NCBI RefSeq assembly: GCF_037975245.1 | Contig: NC_092563.1 | Location: 29,287,960 to 29,351,959 of the forward strand | Direction: 5' to 3' | DNA length: 64,000 nt | Origin: Apostichopus japonicus | Taxonomy: Eukaryota; Echinodermata; Holothuroidea; Aspidochirotida; Stichopodidae | In this document: positions 14,101-29,100 of the stretch, piece after piece | How the letters are laid out: each line of letters starts with the position of its first letter | How positions within the stretch are numbered: the first letter of the stretch is position 1 | Made by a program: the position numbers and the translations under genes | Notes under the pieces: model-generated | What the model saw: the letters and a program-made list of their open reading frames with translations, nothing else | Told to the model about the DNA's origin: nothing | Databases searched by the model: none

Positions 14101-17100
14101 TTTTAGTTTGTTTTCCTCTCACTCGTCTCCCATCCACCGTTGCTCTTTTCCCATATTCCTAGTTAACCAATTGGAGACTGGAGATGTACTGTGCCCTCTC
14201 TTACCCACTTCCGGGCCATGGCTCCCTTTCTTTCAGAATCCAGCATTCTTAAAACCCAAATACAGAAACTTCTGTTCATAAATATCTTCCATTGGACTAC
14301 CTTTGGTTACATTCAGCAAGTAGGCTTTAACATCTTGTATGTTGACATTTGGGTTACCTGACAATAACATTCTTGTTCCTTTTGTTCTCACAGAGGTATT
14401 GTTCCCATCACATGCGATGTATTGTTCCAGACAATGGAAAAAGGAGATGGAAGCACTGTAAGTATCAAAATTATTTTGAATCTGTTTGAAATATATGATA
14501 TTGAAAAATGATATGATATCGAAAAAAAAGATATTGAAAAATATGTTTCAAACAGACCTATGTAAGGACAATGTCCGTCTAGTTAGACATTTGCACCTCT
14601 CCTTTCCATAAAAATCAATATCTGCCCTTTATTTTAGCCCCCCCCCCCCATAATAGAAATACATCGCAAACCACTCTTTTCAGTATGATTACACAGGTTG
14701 TTATTTTTTGTAAATATTTTTTTTCATCTTATTCTTTGACAGAAATATGAAGTCAGCTTTTCAATGTTAGAAATTTACAACGAACAAGTGCGTGATTTGC
14801 TACAAAAGAATAACCCAAAGGGCGGGTTACCGGTGCGACAGAACCCCAAGCTTGGTCTGTTCTACTGTCAAGGGTTAAAAAACGTCCCGGTGGGAAGCTA
14901 CAAGGAAATTGAAGGCAAGATTGATGAAGGTGAGTAGTTTCCAGCTGATGAGCTTGATCAACATTTGACATTAAATTCTAGACTCTAGAGCAAGTTTCTT
15001 AGAATTTTTGTTCGAGGAAAATGTAGACTTCAGCTCTGCCTCACATTGGAACATTTTATTATTTAAAAATGCAAATATGTTTCAAACCACCTTTGAATAA
15101 AACCATTGCATAATTTTTCCATTGTGTGTGTGTTAGATATTCGTAATTATGAATTGCCTAAAAGTCAATTATTAATACAGGAACTGGTAGAATGTTACAA
15201 ATTGAGATAAACCAGTCTTCTTTAAGCATAGTTACTGATCTGTTTCAAGCTATGATAAAGACTTCTTGAAGTACAAGGTAGTGTTTGGAGTAACATGGAG
15301 ATTCTTGTACTTGCCTGCGATAATACCAGAATCTCTGTTCATTAGTACTTTCATCCTCATCCCGTGTCCAGGTACCGCAAACAGAACAGTGGCTGCAACA
15401 CAGATGAACGCAACCAGCAGTCGAGCACATACAGTAGTCACCATCATCTTCAACCAGATCAAGAAGAATGAAGTCGGTCAAGAAACGAAAAAGACTAGTG
15501 TGATTAACCTTGTGGATTTAGCTGGTAAGTATCATATAGAGCAGGGGTTCCCTAACTGGGGTGCATGAACCCCCAGGGGGTGCGTGAGTCCATTCCAGGG
15601 GGTTCGTGAGACCTTTCTGAAAGTCAAAACTAGAGTACTTTTTGTTGAACTAAATCTGATATATCATATAATTTAGTAATGTATGAAAGTCGTACCTATT
15701 GAGAAACAGGAGCATCCATCTCATCGTGTGTGATGAGTGATCAATGCGTGGTACAATTCGTGATCTGATCTTGAATTTTCCAAATATTTGTTCATCTCTT
15801 GTTTTTTTTTTCATTACAATATGAACTTCATCTTTTACGATGCACTGTTATGTGTATTGTAGTATAATAATGACTCAGATAGTGTCTCAAAAGATTGAGG
15901 GGTTCGTGGACAACTCTGACATCCACAGGGGGTTTGTGGGGGGATAAAGTTAGGGAAACCCTGATATAGAGGTATCAGCTATTTATTCCTTTTGGTTTAG
16001 TGATGTAACCATATAACCTACTGTTGTGGGATACCACCATTTTGTGGGATGATCTGTTGCTAACTATGTTTTAATTTCTAATCTGTTTCTATGAAATCAT
16101 CTCGTCTTAGCTGATTTGAATGCTTCGGTCACCCCATTATGTTTTTATTCCTAAATCCCCTTTTCATCAACATCTATAAGTCAAAACGTTTTAACTTAAC
16201 GTTTTAACAGTATTCTCAAAATATAAGCAGTGGTACACCTAAATTTTATTGCTACTTTAATTCTTTCCTGTAACAGGTAGCGAAAGGGCAGACAGCACAG
16301 GTGCTACTGGAGATCGTCTGAAAGAGGGCGCTAATATCAACAAGTCTCTCTCATCCTTGGGCAACGTTATTTCTGTAAGTACACGACGGTAACCTTCCTT
16401 CTGTGAGCAGTGTTCATTTAGTTGTTTTAGTAATTAGTCCTGTGTAGGTAACTTAGCTACCTCTAGAGCTCCACATCACCGATACTACTTTAGAGTTACT
16501 CCGCGTGGCCAAGATAAGAATCGACCACATGTACAGTTTTAGGTCTTTTATGGTTAATGCAGTCATACATGTGTGTGTTCTAGGTAGAAAGGTTGCATGG
16601 CCCACAAACTCATATAAATCACATATTTGTAGTTAAATTAATTAAGAAAGAAGAAAGCAAAAGAATGTAATAGTGTTCCTCTGCATAATTAAAGGTCGGA
16701 ATAATCACTCGTAAGTTATGATAATTATTCTATGTCATTAAAAGAAGGAAACAACAAAAAATAAATTGATCGACTTTTGTCCCTTTTGAAAGCAGTTATT
16801 TTCACCCTGCTGTATACATGCATGACATAGTTGTTTTTATACAACACCTAATTGTATTCTGGTCATTTGATTGGTCAATTGCTCGTTGATTGCATGCAAA
16901 ATCCGCTCTATTCCACTCTATGAAATAGAACCCATGGGTTATACCTTTTTGATAGCACTATTTTCAATGGTAAGAGAGCAGAGAAACCTGTCTGTTCAAA
17001 ACAATCTGTTGCATGAGTGCATTTTACCCATCTTAATTTAATATGTTGTATAAAACAAATAATGAATGGTTTATATTCCTGCAATAGTGAAAATATTTCA

Positions 17101-20100
17101 TTCGTTGAAAGATGTAATTTGTTCCATTCAACTTGGCTGTGCCTCGTTGAATGGAACATTCCATCTTTCAACTCGTGAAATATTTGCACTATTGCACGAA
17201 TATAAACCATTCATTATTTGTATATTAATACCCTTTTGACTCCTCCAGGCTTTAGCAGACTTGTCAATGGGAAAAAAGAAAGTATTGGTACCTTACAGAG
17301 ACTCAGTCTTGACCAAGCTTCTACAGAATGCCCTCGGAGGTAACAGGTACGTGGATTGGGTTTCACCATCGCTGGAAAGATGTCTTTTATTGGTTCTAGC
17401 CATTACAGTGCCAATTTTGGAAGAAAAAAGTGTTGTTTAATTTCATAGGCAACTCTCTTTTTCTTACTTCTTGTACATGCTGTTAAAGTGACTGTTAGTA
17501 AACTTTGTATATTTTTCTCCATAAGATCTGACAAACTGTTAAGGGTCATGAGAAAATGGACAGAAAGTGACCGAGAGAGCTTTTGTATTTGATTGATTCC
17601 TTTCAACTGTAAAGCATCCATATATATAAGAATATAACTAAATTATTCTACCCAATTCTTAGTGAGGTGCGTGGGAGTTTGAGTTAAATATATTTCCATT
17701 TGGTTATTCTACTTTAAAGGTAGACGTGAAGCAATTGTGTAGTTATTCAACTGTAGAAGCCATGGTAGTTAGCCATGTCAATGACAACAATACCCAATTA
17801 ATATCACCAGGTCCAATGTCTTCTTTGCAAAGTAAATTTTGTATCTCCATTTGCTGTGAAAGCATTGGGTTAAAAGTGTCGATGATGACTTTTCCAAACT
17901 TCAGAAAGTCTTTTAGGCTTTTAATCATTATAATAGTTAATACAACATAAGTCACACTATGTCCTTGCTTAGTATCTTTACATGTAATGTAATGAAGTGC
18001 TGAGCACAGGCTTTAACCTGACACTTAATAATTTCTTTATTGTAATGATATAACATTGACAGAAATGTCAACATTGTGTAGTAGTTACTTTTTATCTTTT
18101 CTCTCTTTCCCGCATCGCAACAAACCAGTAAGACGATCATGATCGCAGCCCTGTCTCCTGCGGACATCAACTACGACGAGACCCTAGGCACGCTGCGATA
18201 CGCAGACAGGGCCAAGAAGATCAAGAACAAAGCAGTGGTCAACGAGAATCCTGTCGAGAAGCTGATTCGTGAACTCAGAGAAGAGAATGAGAGACTGAAG
18301 AATGCCCTGACCGGGGAAGCCCTCCCCACCCCAGAGGCATCATCAGGCATGACTGCAGCTGGTAAATATATTAGAGCCATCATATTGTATAGATGCTCTT
18401 GGAAACAAAGGAACCAGTGCCACTTTCAAATACAAGGCTATACTTTATTGGTTTTCACGCATAGCTTATTAGCAGCATAGTACAATTTTTTTTTTTTTTG
18501 GGGGGGGGGGAACCACAACATTGCAGTTATCAATTTGAAAGGGGGTTTGGGACTTTTCATAGATCAAAATAATTGGTAGAGTGAAACTTTTACAAAGGTG
18601 AGGGGAAATAATTGGATGGGAGGGGGAGAGAAAAATGCTAGGGTCAGAGGGAGGATGGCCAAACAAATGTGACTTTATATCCCCAATTACCCATTCTTGA
18701 CCCCATTGACCTATTCTCGACCCCATTTGCCTGTTCTCGACCCCATTTGCCTATGCTTGACCCATTTGCCTATTCTTGACCGCATTATCTATTCTTGCCC
18801 TCATACCCAAATGATAACAAGACTGATGTATGGTTGCAAATGCAAGGAATTAAGGGGCGAGATTGACAAATAAGTCATTCACAGAAAACTGCTGCTGAAA
18901 CCAATGACTGGGATACAAGGGTCAAGTGTGAGCACTGTTTATAAAACCTGTCATAAATTACTACATCTGTGTGCTACATACTTCCTTTAGTAATATTTAT
19001 TATCTTTCCACTAACAGAATTGGAAAAAATGAAGAAAGATATGGAAGAGGAGATCCGAGCCCAGTTAATGGCAAACCAAGAGGCTATGAGTGATATGGAT
19101 TGGGACTCCAAAGTAAGCAAGAAGGGGATCAGATATTGATATCTGGGCCATGTCATTGTCTAATCAAACCAGGGGAGGAATTTCAAAGTAATTCCTCTTC
19201 TAGCAGTATTTTAAACTTGCTAGAGTAATCTAGAGGAAATACAGCTTATAGGGTCTTTGGTCCTGGATTCCCACCAGAACTCTCTCCTTTGGTGGGCCTC
19301 CCCCCCCCTACCCCCTCTCTCTGTGAATGCTCCTCCATGTGTGGAAATAATTGAGCATGGTAATGAAAGAGCATCCAGGAAGGTAGAAGCTTTAGCAAAC
19401 AAATGCGAAAAATCTTGACAGCAGCCAGTTAACAGAGTCAGCTCTGTAAATATTCTTATCCAATACTTGTGTGTTTCTGTTATTGTTAACATCAATTCAA
19501 CAAATCTCACTGCTTACTCTACCACTGCTTACTGCTTTCTCTATCTGGGCCAAACAAACACAGACTGATGAATTGAAATGTCCTTTATCATGGGAAGACT
19601 TCTGCAAGGAAGGCAGTCCTTGTGGATCTCAGACAGACAGATCACTGCTTAAAATTAAAGTATCATCTGGATTAATGTTGCTACAAATAATTCAAATTTA
19701 TACACATAATGTTATATATAAAATTTAAATTTGTAAATTTAAATTTTTTTAAAAATAAAAATCAAATTAAAATAATTGTTTTTTAAATTTAAAATTAAAA
19801 TTAAAATATTTTGTAATGACATGAACAGCTGATTTGATTAATTATGATTGTTTTCAGCTGCAACAAACCAGATCGGAGGAGCAGGAGACCACAGGTAAGA
19901 AAGAAGTCCAAGAATCAAGAAAGAGTAAAGAACCTCACTTTGCGAATCTTAACGAGGACAACATGCTGAGTGGCGTCGTTATTCACTTCCTGGGAGCCAG
20001 TGAAACCACCATCGGTAGGAAAGATGCAGACCCAGCTCCGTCAATAACCTTGAGCGGTCTAAGGTAAAATCAGTTTAAGAATGATTATAACTTAATTTAT

Positions 20101-23100
20101 TCAAAAATTTGCATTCTTTTGTTCTCTGATCGATGAAGTTAATAAATTGATAAATACATCATGGTTTATGATTATGAACTAAAGAACACAAGATAAGCTA
20201 CTAGGCGGCTTCAGAAAAAGAGGGTTTTTTAATTAGTTTGAAGTTTTGCTTCTGTAGTTTACAAATGTTCCGTTTCTCAATTATTGCTACAAATTACAGT
20301 AAGTTTTAAATGGAGAGTAATGTGGTTGCAGTTTTGGTATTTCCTAGGTAGCCAATGTTGGCCTTTAAGTTAAAAAATTATGATCATATGCAGGAATTGT
20401 TATTTTTCATTTATTTAGTATAAGCAATGATAGATCTTCTGGGTACTTTTTTAACTTTATTGGGTGACCCTCTAGGAAAAATTGAAATGCTATGTACTTT
20501 TATGTATATATACTTTTTAATGCTCTGTCTTGTAAATATTTCTTGAAATTAAAATTTATGTTTGTTTTCAGTATCCAAAAGCAACATGCTAAAGTAACCA
20601 ATGAAAGTGGAGACATTCAGCTGATGCCAGCAAGCCCAGGGGCTAAGATTAAAGTGAATGGTGTGCCCCTCACAGGACCTCATGCCCTTCAACATTTGGA
20701 CAGGGTGGTGTTTGGTAAGTAAAATGGACATTTTACTTACGATGCATGTGACTTCTTTACACACACAATAAACTTTTGAAGGCAAGTAGCTTATGGTTTT
20801 GAGTGAGCAGCAAATTAGTTTTGTTTCTTAATAATGCTTTGTGTCAGTTGTGATAGCATAGTTAAAACATTTAGTTTGTATTGTATACCTCATGTTATAT
20901 GCATGTTATGGGGAGCTGCCAACTGAGTACTATTTTTCCATATTTTGTATGCAAAATCATGATGAATATGGGTGTACAGCTCCCCCCCCTAAAAAAAAAA
21001 TAATATTAACAATAAATATAAAAAAATAAGGGTTTTTAAAAAACAGAGTAATAAGAATAATATATGGTTTTAAAATTTTAAAATACTGGAAAGTGTTTCC
21101 AGAGGATGGCAGTTTGGACTATTATGTGAGTTGTGCCTGTGTGTTTCCTGACCTATGACCTGATCTGACCTATGACATTCACAATTCCATTGGTATCATG
21201 AAACAGCTGATAGTTTGAAAGATGATGATCAGAATTTAAGCATACATGGTATTTACCTCTTTCCTTCCTCCTACTCCCCACTACCCCTCCCAGACCTCCC
21301 TAACCTCCCTCTAACTATATCCAGTTTTAGAGATGGATGAATTTCACTTTTCTTAAAGATAAAACTTAGAGCTTAAATCTCTTCAAACATGTATTGGTTC
21401 TCTCTTGGCAGGCTCCAATCATATGTACGTCTTCAAGAATCCTAGCAACCCAACTGTCCCAGAGGGCATTCCGAAGAACATAGACTGGGAGTTTGCACAG
21501 AAGGAGCTTGCATCTGCAAAAGGGTTCACCTCATGGGGTGGAGCAGGACTTACAAAAGGTAAGAAAGGGGGGCACACTTGTAGCTGGTTAGGTATTATCA
21601 CAGGGTAGGTTTTACCATGTTGCCCACAAGTGCAATTTGAAATTTAATTTATTTGGAAAATTCAAATTATATTAGTTTGTTTTGTTTTAACTTGGAAGCT
21701 AAAAAGTCCCCCCCCTAACAATCTTCTATGCTTCAAGATCAGTAATATACATGATCTCATAGAAATTTCAGTTTACTCTGAACTAAAGTTTGCAATCTTT
21801 CTCTTCTCAGAGCAACAGTTAGCCCAGGATCAGATCCTGGAGCTGTTGCCGATGGTGAATGAGGTCAACGGTGTCAGTGAGGAATTGAACAAGCACAAGA
21901 ACTTTGAGATTGTTCTCATCAGTGGTGCTGCACAGGAGGGCAACAACAAAGAAACCAAGTAAGAATAGAGAGTTCTTCTTAGACCAAAGAGAGAACAGCA
22001 GTTTTGAAGCGCGAGACCATAATATTCTCTCCTTTGTTTCAGAGTTAAATTTTTTTACACATTAGTCTCTAGTTTTTAATTAATACTGAGTGTGATTTAA
22101 CTTGTTTCTCAAAGGAATATTCTACAGATGTGAAGAAAATTGTAAAGCTACGACAAGTTTCCTAATGTGTGTGTGTGTGGGTGGGGGGAGGGAGGGGGTT
22201 GGGTCCATAGGTAAGGGTGTGTGTATAGGACAGGTGTATGTTTAATTTTGGGAACATTCTTGAGTTTTATTGCAGTTGACCATATTTGGAACATATTTTG
22301 GGCCATTTCTGATTGTCTTTATAAACTGATTAGGTCACTCCCTGTAAGTCAATTAATGGTGGTATTTTCTTGCTTGCTATCTCAGAGTTACTGTAAAGAT
22401 GAAGAATCTTCTGAATGGGAACACATGGCTGTGGGACAGAGGTAAATTCATCAACAGGAGATACGTTGTACAGGTAAGTATCTTGTTACAGTCTTACTTC
22501 TAACATCAATTACTAAAGAAAAATTAGCTTCTCATTTGCAGTTTGATTTGTACACTTTCAAGATAAACATTAAGAAAATTATGAATTAATAAGCAGGGAT
22601 GTACAAAAGGTGGTATTACAAAAGGCAATCTGAGGCACCAAGTTTACCCCAAGAAATATTTCTGAAATAATGAAAATGTCCTGATTCTGTTAGTAAGAAA
22701 CACTGAGAAAAGATGTATTTATGTGATTTATGGTTTGTGATGATGTCTTATTTGAACTATTAATATTAAAGTTACAAATCTCACTAAACTAACCTTGCTG
22801 AGAATATCACTTTGCTTTATGTGGTGTGAATTTGATATCTAGACAAAAAATTGATGATTAACTCAAAACCCGATTGAAGAAGACATTAATGAGATGTAAC
22901 CATAAGGAATTGTAGAAGGATGGACTTTTCATGTAGGGATGCTATTTGATGCAAATTAATATGAATATCATAAATGAGTTTCATACAAGTACCTAAACAT
23001 TAATGGAAGGGAGAGGACAGTAGATGTGTTGTTTAAGAAATGCTTTGTTCCTGAATGATCTATCTTTGTACATAATCATGGAGTGTTTTTGTTCAATGTA

Positions 23101-26100
23101 CCATTTGACGTTCAAATACCGAATAAAAGAAGATGGGGGCTGGGGGGGTGGGATGGGGTGGGATGGGGTGGGGAGGGGTGGGGAGGGGGAATGAAAAAAA
23201 GAGATGAAACTATGATAGCTGATGATCTTGTATTAAATCTTGGAAATAAGAAAGACAAGAAAAAACAAATTGTATCTGTATCATGAATAAGTGAGATGAA
23301 GTATAAACAATTATATTGAGATTCAGACAGGTTTCTAAGCAATCCCAGTGTCATGTGACCATGTGGATCTGTAGAATACAATAGAATTGTAGCCCACGAA
23401 ACAAAGAATTGTTCTGTTTCAAAAATTAGGAATTGGATCCTTCAATATTCTGTATCATGTTCCTTATTTGTTTTGTCAAACTGATTCATTGTTTATCTTA
23501 GTAGGAATGGATAAATCTTTTTGGTTGTCATTTTCACTTTTGTAGTAGGGTACTTATTCAACTTCATGAATGGCATAAATATATAAGTTACTGTTACAGG
23601 AGTATACTGTTAACGTTTCCAATATCAGAAAGTTCTCTCTCTCACACCAAATAGACAGATAGTATCACAAAGAAATGTAAAACTATTTTGATTATTTTAC
23701 GATATTTTTTTGTTACCATATTTTTGTATATCGTTTCTTTTGACAAGGATCTCTACCAACGTTTCCTAGATGGAGATGAGGATGTTATGAAGCTACCCAA
23801 GGAGGAAGATCCCTTCTGGGAGCCAGCAGAGGATACCATGATTGGTACCGCTAATGTCTTCCTCCAGAGCTTGGGATTTGCTCTCGACTTTGATGATAAG
23901 ATAACTATTACAGACTTTAAGGTGAGTCTGTCATTCCCCTCCCCCCACCCCCCCTCCCCAACCCTGTCTTTCTATCTTGGTTATGGTAATCAGGGCATTG
24001 TTTGTAAAAAGATTTGGTTTTCGATCAAATATCCATGAAAGTTCAAAGGGTTTTAGTAAAATGCAAAGGTAACATAAGATGGAGAAGGTATATGAATATG
24101 AGATATATTATCCCTTCATGTATGAAAATTAAGTAAAATATGTGAAATCAGTCATGCATGTAAATAACTCTAAAGGCAATTTAATGGACTGTGTGGTGTT
24201 AGCCTATGGTTAACATACAACCACGTGCATCTAAAATTTGAAGACGATACAGTGACAAAAGTTTGACTGTAAAATATTTGAAGAGTCAATAAATGTAAAT
24301 GGTTTTGGTCAGAAACCGCGATATATGTATAACAGCAATGGTTAACAAACTTAAATCTATAGCAGGTCAGCAATATTTATTCATCACAAATCAATTCATA
24401 TAAACTACAATAGGTAACAGAGAAAGGACAGATTCTTATTCTGTTGAAGCTACTTGCAGAATAGTAAATATAAGATGAGGGCCAAACAGGTTAAAGTTGT
24501 ATTTCATTCTTTTCCAACCTGGACAGGGCAACGAGGAGGGTCATCTTTACGTTAACATTACACCATGCACCCAGCAGGGCAAACCCCTTGCTGATGAAGA
24601 CAGCTTTGTTGAGGACCCCTCAGAACTGCTGGGAAAACCTTTCCATTTCAAGGTAAATAAACACAGCACTCTAAGTGGCACTGGATAATAACATTGTAAA
24701 ACTAAATGATATCGCCTTTCAAGGAACCAATTGACTGACAGCCAAACCTCAGAATATAATGTTGTTTTTAATAGATTGCTGTCAAATTAAAACACAGATT
24801 CTTTCAAATTCAATATACAGCGGTAGAATTGATTGTAAATGTTTATTTTGAAGTGACCATTTGAATAATCGATTGATTGTTTTTCCATACATGTCATCTA
24901 TATTTCTTTTGACAGACACTTATTATTTGATAAATGGCTCTACTTGTGGTTAGGCGACATGTGTAATATTAATGCCACTTTTGTGAAGAACTTGATGCTG
25001 AATGCTAATATTGGTAAATTGATCAATGGTAATATTGGTAAATTGATCATTTTCAGGTGACCATCAGAAGTGGAGAGATCCACAAGTCAAGATACTCTAA
25101 AGGGACGTCGGTGAAGTACAAGTTTATGGATGATGCTGAATATGTACAGACTGAGACATTCAAGGAGACCCTCTCTCCCGCCTACAATCACAACAGGGTG
25201 GTATCCATACCCACCATAACCCAGGAACACCTCGATCACTTTGAACAACAAAGTATTACCTTCCTGGTCTATGGACTACAGGTGGATACTGAACCTGATC
25301 CAAGAGTGTCAAAGCTGACAACAAGGGTAATACTTGATACCTTCTAATGGGTATTAAATCAGGGGTTGGGGTGTTAGATTAGGTGGGGACCCTGATCCCA
25401 GAGTGTCAAAGCTAACAACAAGGGTAATACTTGTTACCTTGTAATGGTTATTAAATCAGGGGTTGGGTTGTTGGATTAGGTGGGGACCCTGATCCCAGAG
25501 TTTCAAAGCTGACAACAAGGGTAATACTTGTTATCTTGTAATGGTTATTAAAACAGGGGTTGGGTTGTTAGATTAGGTGGGGACCCTGATCCCAGGGTGT
25601 CAAAGCTGACAACAAGGGTAATACTTGTAACCTTGTAATGGTTATTAAATGAGGGGTTGGGGTGTTGGATTAGGTACGGGTGGTGGGGTGGAATGGAATG
25701 ATGGGTGGGAGGGAGGATGGGTGGAATAAGGCACCATAGCCAATGGGCTCCTAGAGAGCTAGTATAGCAATACCTATGAGGTCTTCACAATACAGATGGA
25801 CATTGGTCAGGTGTAGTTGCAAGCTTAAACTAAGGGTAGGATTTGGTGGTTCCATGCTGTTTAAGAGAATTAAAGAGGGGAGGGGGGGGGGGGTAGTTAG
25901 GTGGGTGTGAGGGTGTAACATAGTCATTCATCTCATGGAGAGTTTATAGTCCTATTGTGGTGTGTATGGGGTGTGTATAGGGTACAACTGGTTCCTGAAC
26001 CTGCCCTCAGAGTAACAAAGGTGAAGCACTATAAACAATTGTTCGTTGACAATCAGAAAATGAAGAGGGAATAGTGATAAAACTGCTGTGATATAGTAAG

Positions 26101-29100
26101 ACTGCCACCTTTGATGCATTACGAGATGCTGTGTCTTTTCTTCTTACAGGAACTGAGACAAATGGAGAACATGAATGCTGGAGTAGATAAAAGTCTGGCC
26201 CGTCACGGCTCTGTTAGTTTCAACAAGTCTGATAACGCAGATGAACACACTCAACTGAAGGGAGAACTGGTCCTCTTGAAGAGGAAATATGAGAGACTGG
26301 AGAAGAAAGAGAGACGGCTTCAGGTATCATCTCAACATTTACCCCTCCCCCCTCCCTCTCTCCCCCTTTATCCTTCCCTCTTGAATGGGAGTGTTCTACT
26401 TTTTTAGGCCATGAGGCTTCTTAGAACACTTCTTTACACAACTATGGATGCTGTATATTTAACGTAATCAATTATATATGTTACATCTTGTACATCCTTG
26501 TGGAAAAAAAAGTAACTGACCCCTCCTCATCATGAACCCTCCTTTACCCATGGAAAGAAATGATTGTTCTCAAATGTCAATATTTTACCATCTCTTCAAT
26601 CTCATGTCATGACTGTAAATTTGGGCCCTTTTACCCTATTAGAATAAAATAAGATGTAGTGAAAATGCTAATTAATTAATCAAGTAATTATTTCATTCAT
26701 TAATGTTGTTAATTAACTTAACTGTGGTCCTTGATCCACCAGTTTGTTTTATAATCCATGTAATATTTTGTATTTTTTTTTTATACCAGTTTTTCTGTCC
26801 GTCACATGTCTATTATTTCTACTTTGTCAGAAAGTTGTGTATTTTCAGTAGAATTAGGGGTTAAATAAAATTGGTATTAATTAATATGTAATTGATATTG
26901 TGTTAATCTTATTAATCCTAGTTTCTTTATCTACGCATTCAGGATCTATGCAAAGAGTGGGAAGATAAACCCGCCGACCAGCAGGATTACGAAGCGTTCC
27001 ATCGAGCCGTTTCTGCGGTGGCGCACAGCACTGGTACTAGACTGAAGACTCGTGTGCAGATGCTTAACAAGGTAACCATGGAAACAAAAGATCAATATCC
27101 ACGTCTGCTTCTCTTGGAGTTTTATTTACTCTGCGTTAATCTGTTGGTGGATATAAGGAGTGCTGTGTGTGTTCTTTTTTCTTGTTTGGTATTACTGAAT
27201 TCTCTTTTCATGAATTAATGAAATCGAAACATATTTCTTTTTCAATTCCTGAATATCCTAAATATGAAAAAAGGACAAATGTGATATTGATAGGAGTTGT
27301 GTAGAATACTTCATATTTATAGAAACTAATGATTTTTAAATTAATTTACACATATTTAACATTTTATTTATATTTATATTTTACTAAATAATAAACTGCT
27401 TGCTACTTGTTACTTGTTTTATTGCACAGATAAACACATAACATAGATCTTTTAATTAATAACAAGAAAACAGCTATCATGATAAGAAAGGCTTTCATAT
27501 GTTCAGAAATGTTCTTAATCTGTTTTGGATGGCATCATGATGGATATTTTACTTACATTCTAGCTGCATTTATATTTTATAGACCTTCCCCCATTCTCCC
27601 GTCCATCCTGAATGTAGTCTTATAATTATTGTGTTAGACATGCAGATACAGAGGGCAAAGGGATGTATAATGTGAGGATAGGGATTGAGGGGTGGGTGGG
27701 GCAGGGAGGGGGTGGGGCAGAGAGGGGGTGTAGATTTCATCAAGTAAATTTATCATGGACTAAATTATGATTTCTCTCATCATAGTTTGGCAGTAATATC
27801 CCATGATTGCTCTCTTGTGGTCCAAGTAGTGTCTTTGCAATTATCAATTATGTTTTTCTGAATAATATTTTCCTATAATCACTGCACTCCTTCCCTTCAT
27901 TGATAATGTCACAGGATTTCTCTTTGAAGGTAGAGTTTCCTAATAGCCCAGTATATGGTCATATTTGGAAGCTTTCTTCCTCAAACTGTACTCCTAAAAT
28001 CGAAAGTGATATTTCTTTCTGCAAATTGAAGAATTTTATGGCACACTCTGTTGTCATAAAAAAAAATTGGTTTACAGACTTGATAAAGTTGTGTACTTGA
28101 TTAGTGTAAATGTGTGATTGGGTAGGTATTTATTTTGTATGATTGTGTGTATGTTATAGTTTATTTTGTATGATTTTGTGTATGTGTGTATGTTTATTGT
28201 GTATTTTGTATGATTTTGTGTATGTGTGTATGTTTATTGTGTATTTTGTATGATTGTGTGTATGTGTGTATGCTTAGTGTGTATTTTGTATGATGGTATG
28301 TATGTGTGTGTACCATATACTCACTCATCCCTCTAATCTACTAACACCATTCAACTCTAACTTCAGAGATTTAGCAAGAGATCTCAAGCATCGCCATTCC
28401 CTTACTAACCTGAATATTGTGGTGTTTGTTTGTTCTTGTGTGAGTGTATAACAGATAATTCCTCTAAAACAATAAACTAACTAATTAAAGAGTAATCTAC
28501 TATTGCTTCTCTCACAGATTTAGGTAGCTCATCTACCCCCTGAAGTATTTGATAGGTTGTCCCTCAAACAATTCTTACTAACACAACTGGTCGATGGGGT
28601 TAGGGTGGTATGGGAGGAATGGGTTTGGGAGGTGGGTGGGTGGGTTGTTGGAAGATCTACCTCTGACATAAATGAAACTGAAATGTCCAAAACTATAAAA
28701 TATAAACTTATCCAACCAATTCCCAAATTATAGCCACCATAAAATGTATAGGAAATAGTAATGAAAATTGTGAAACTACTAATTTAGTGAAGTGTTTGTT
28801 TTTTATCTGTGTACATTCCATCATATCTTGTACTTGGGGACAAATCGTCCCATTATTTAGTATAATTGGGTGTTTCAAACAAAAGTTTCCAATTAAACAC
28901 AAAACAAACTCAAAACTGCAAACCGCAAAAAAGAAAGAAAGAGATTGTTCTTGCTTACTTCCTTTGGATCTGTAATACTGGACATAAACACAAAGTTTTT
29001 CCAAGTCAGTCGTCTCAACAAAATGTTTAAATTATTAATTTTTGTCATGACCATTCCTGGGTTAATTCACATTTTGGATGGAGCTACGGAAAACCGGCCA

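Noticed and set aside
15245-15481. Minus-strand open frames opposite kinesin exon 10
   Set aside because: Shadow of a highly conserved coding exon on the plus strand.
16908-17210. Minus-strand 100-codon frame
   Set aside because: It runs through the fold-back repeat; no recognisable protein.
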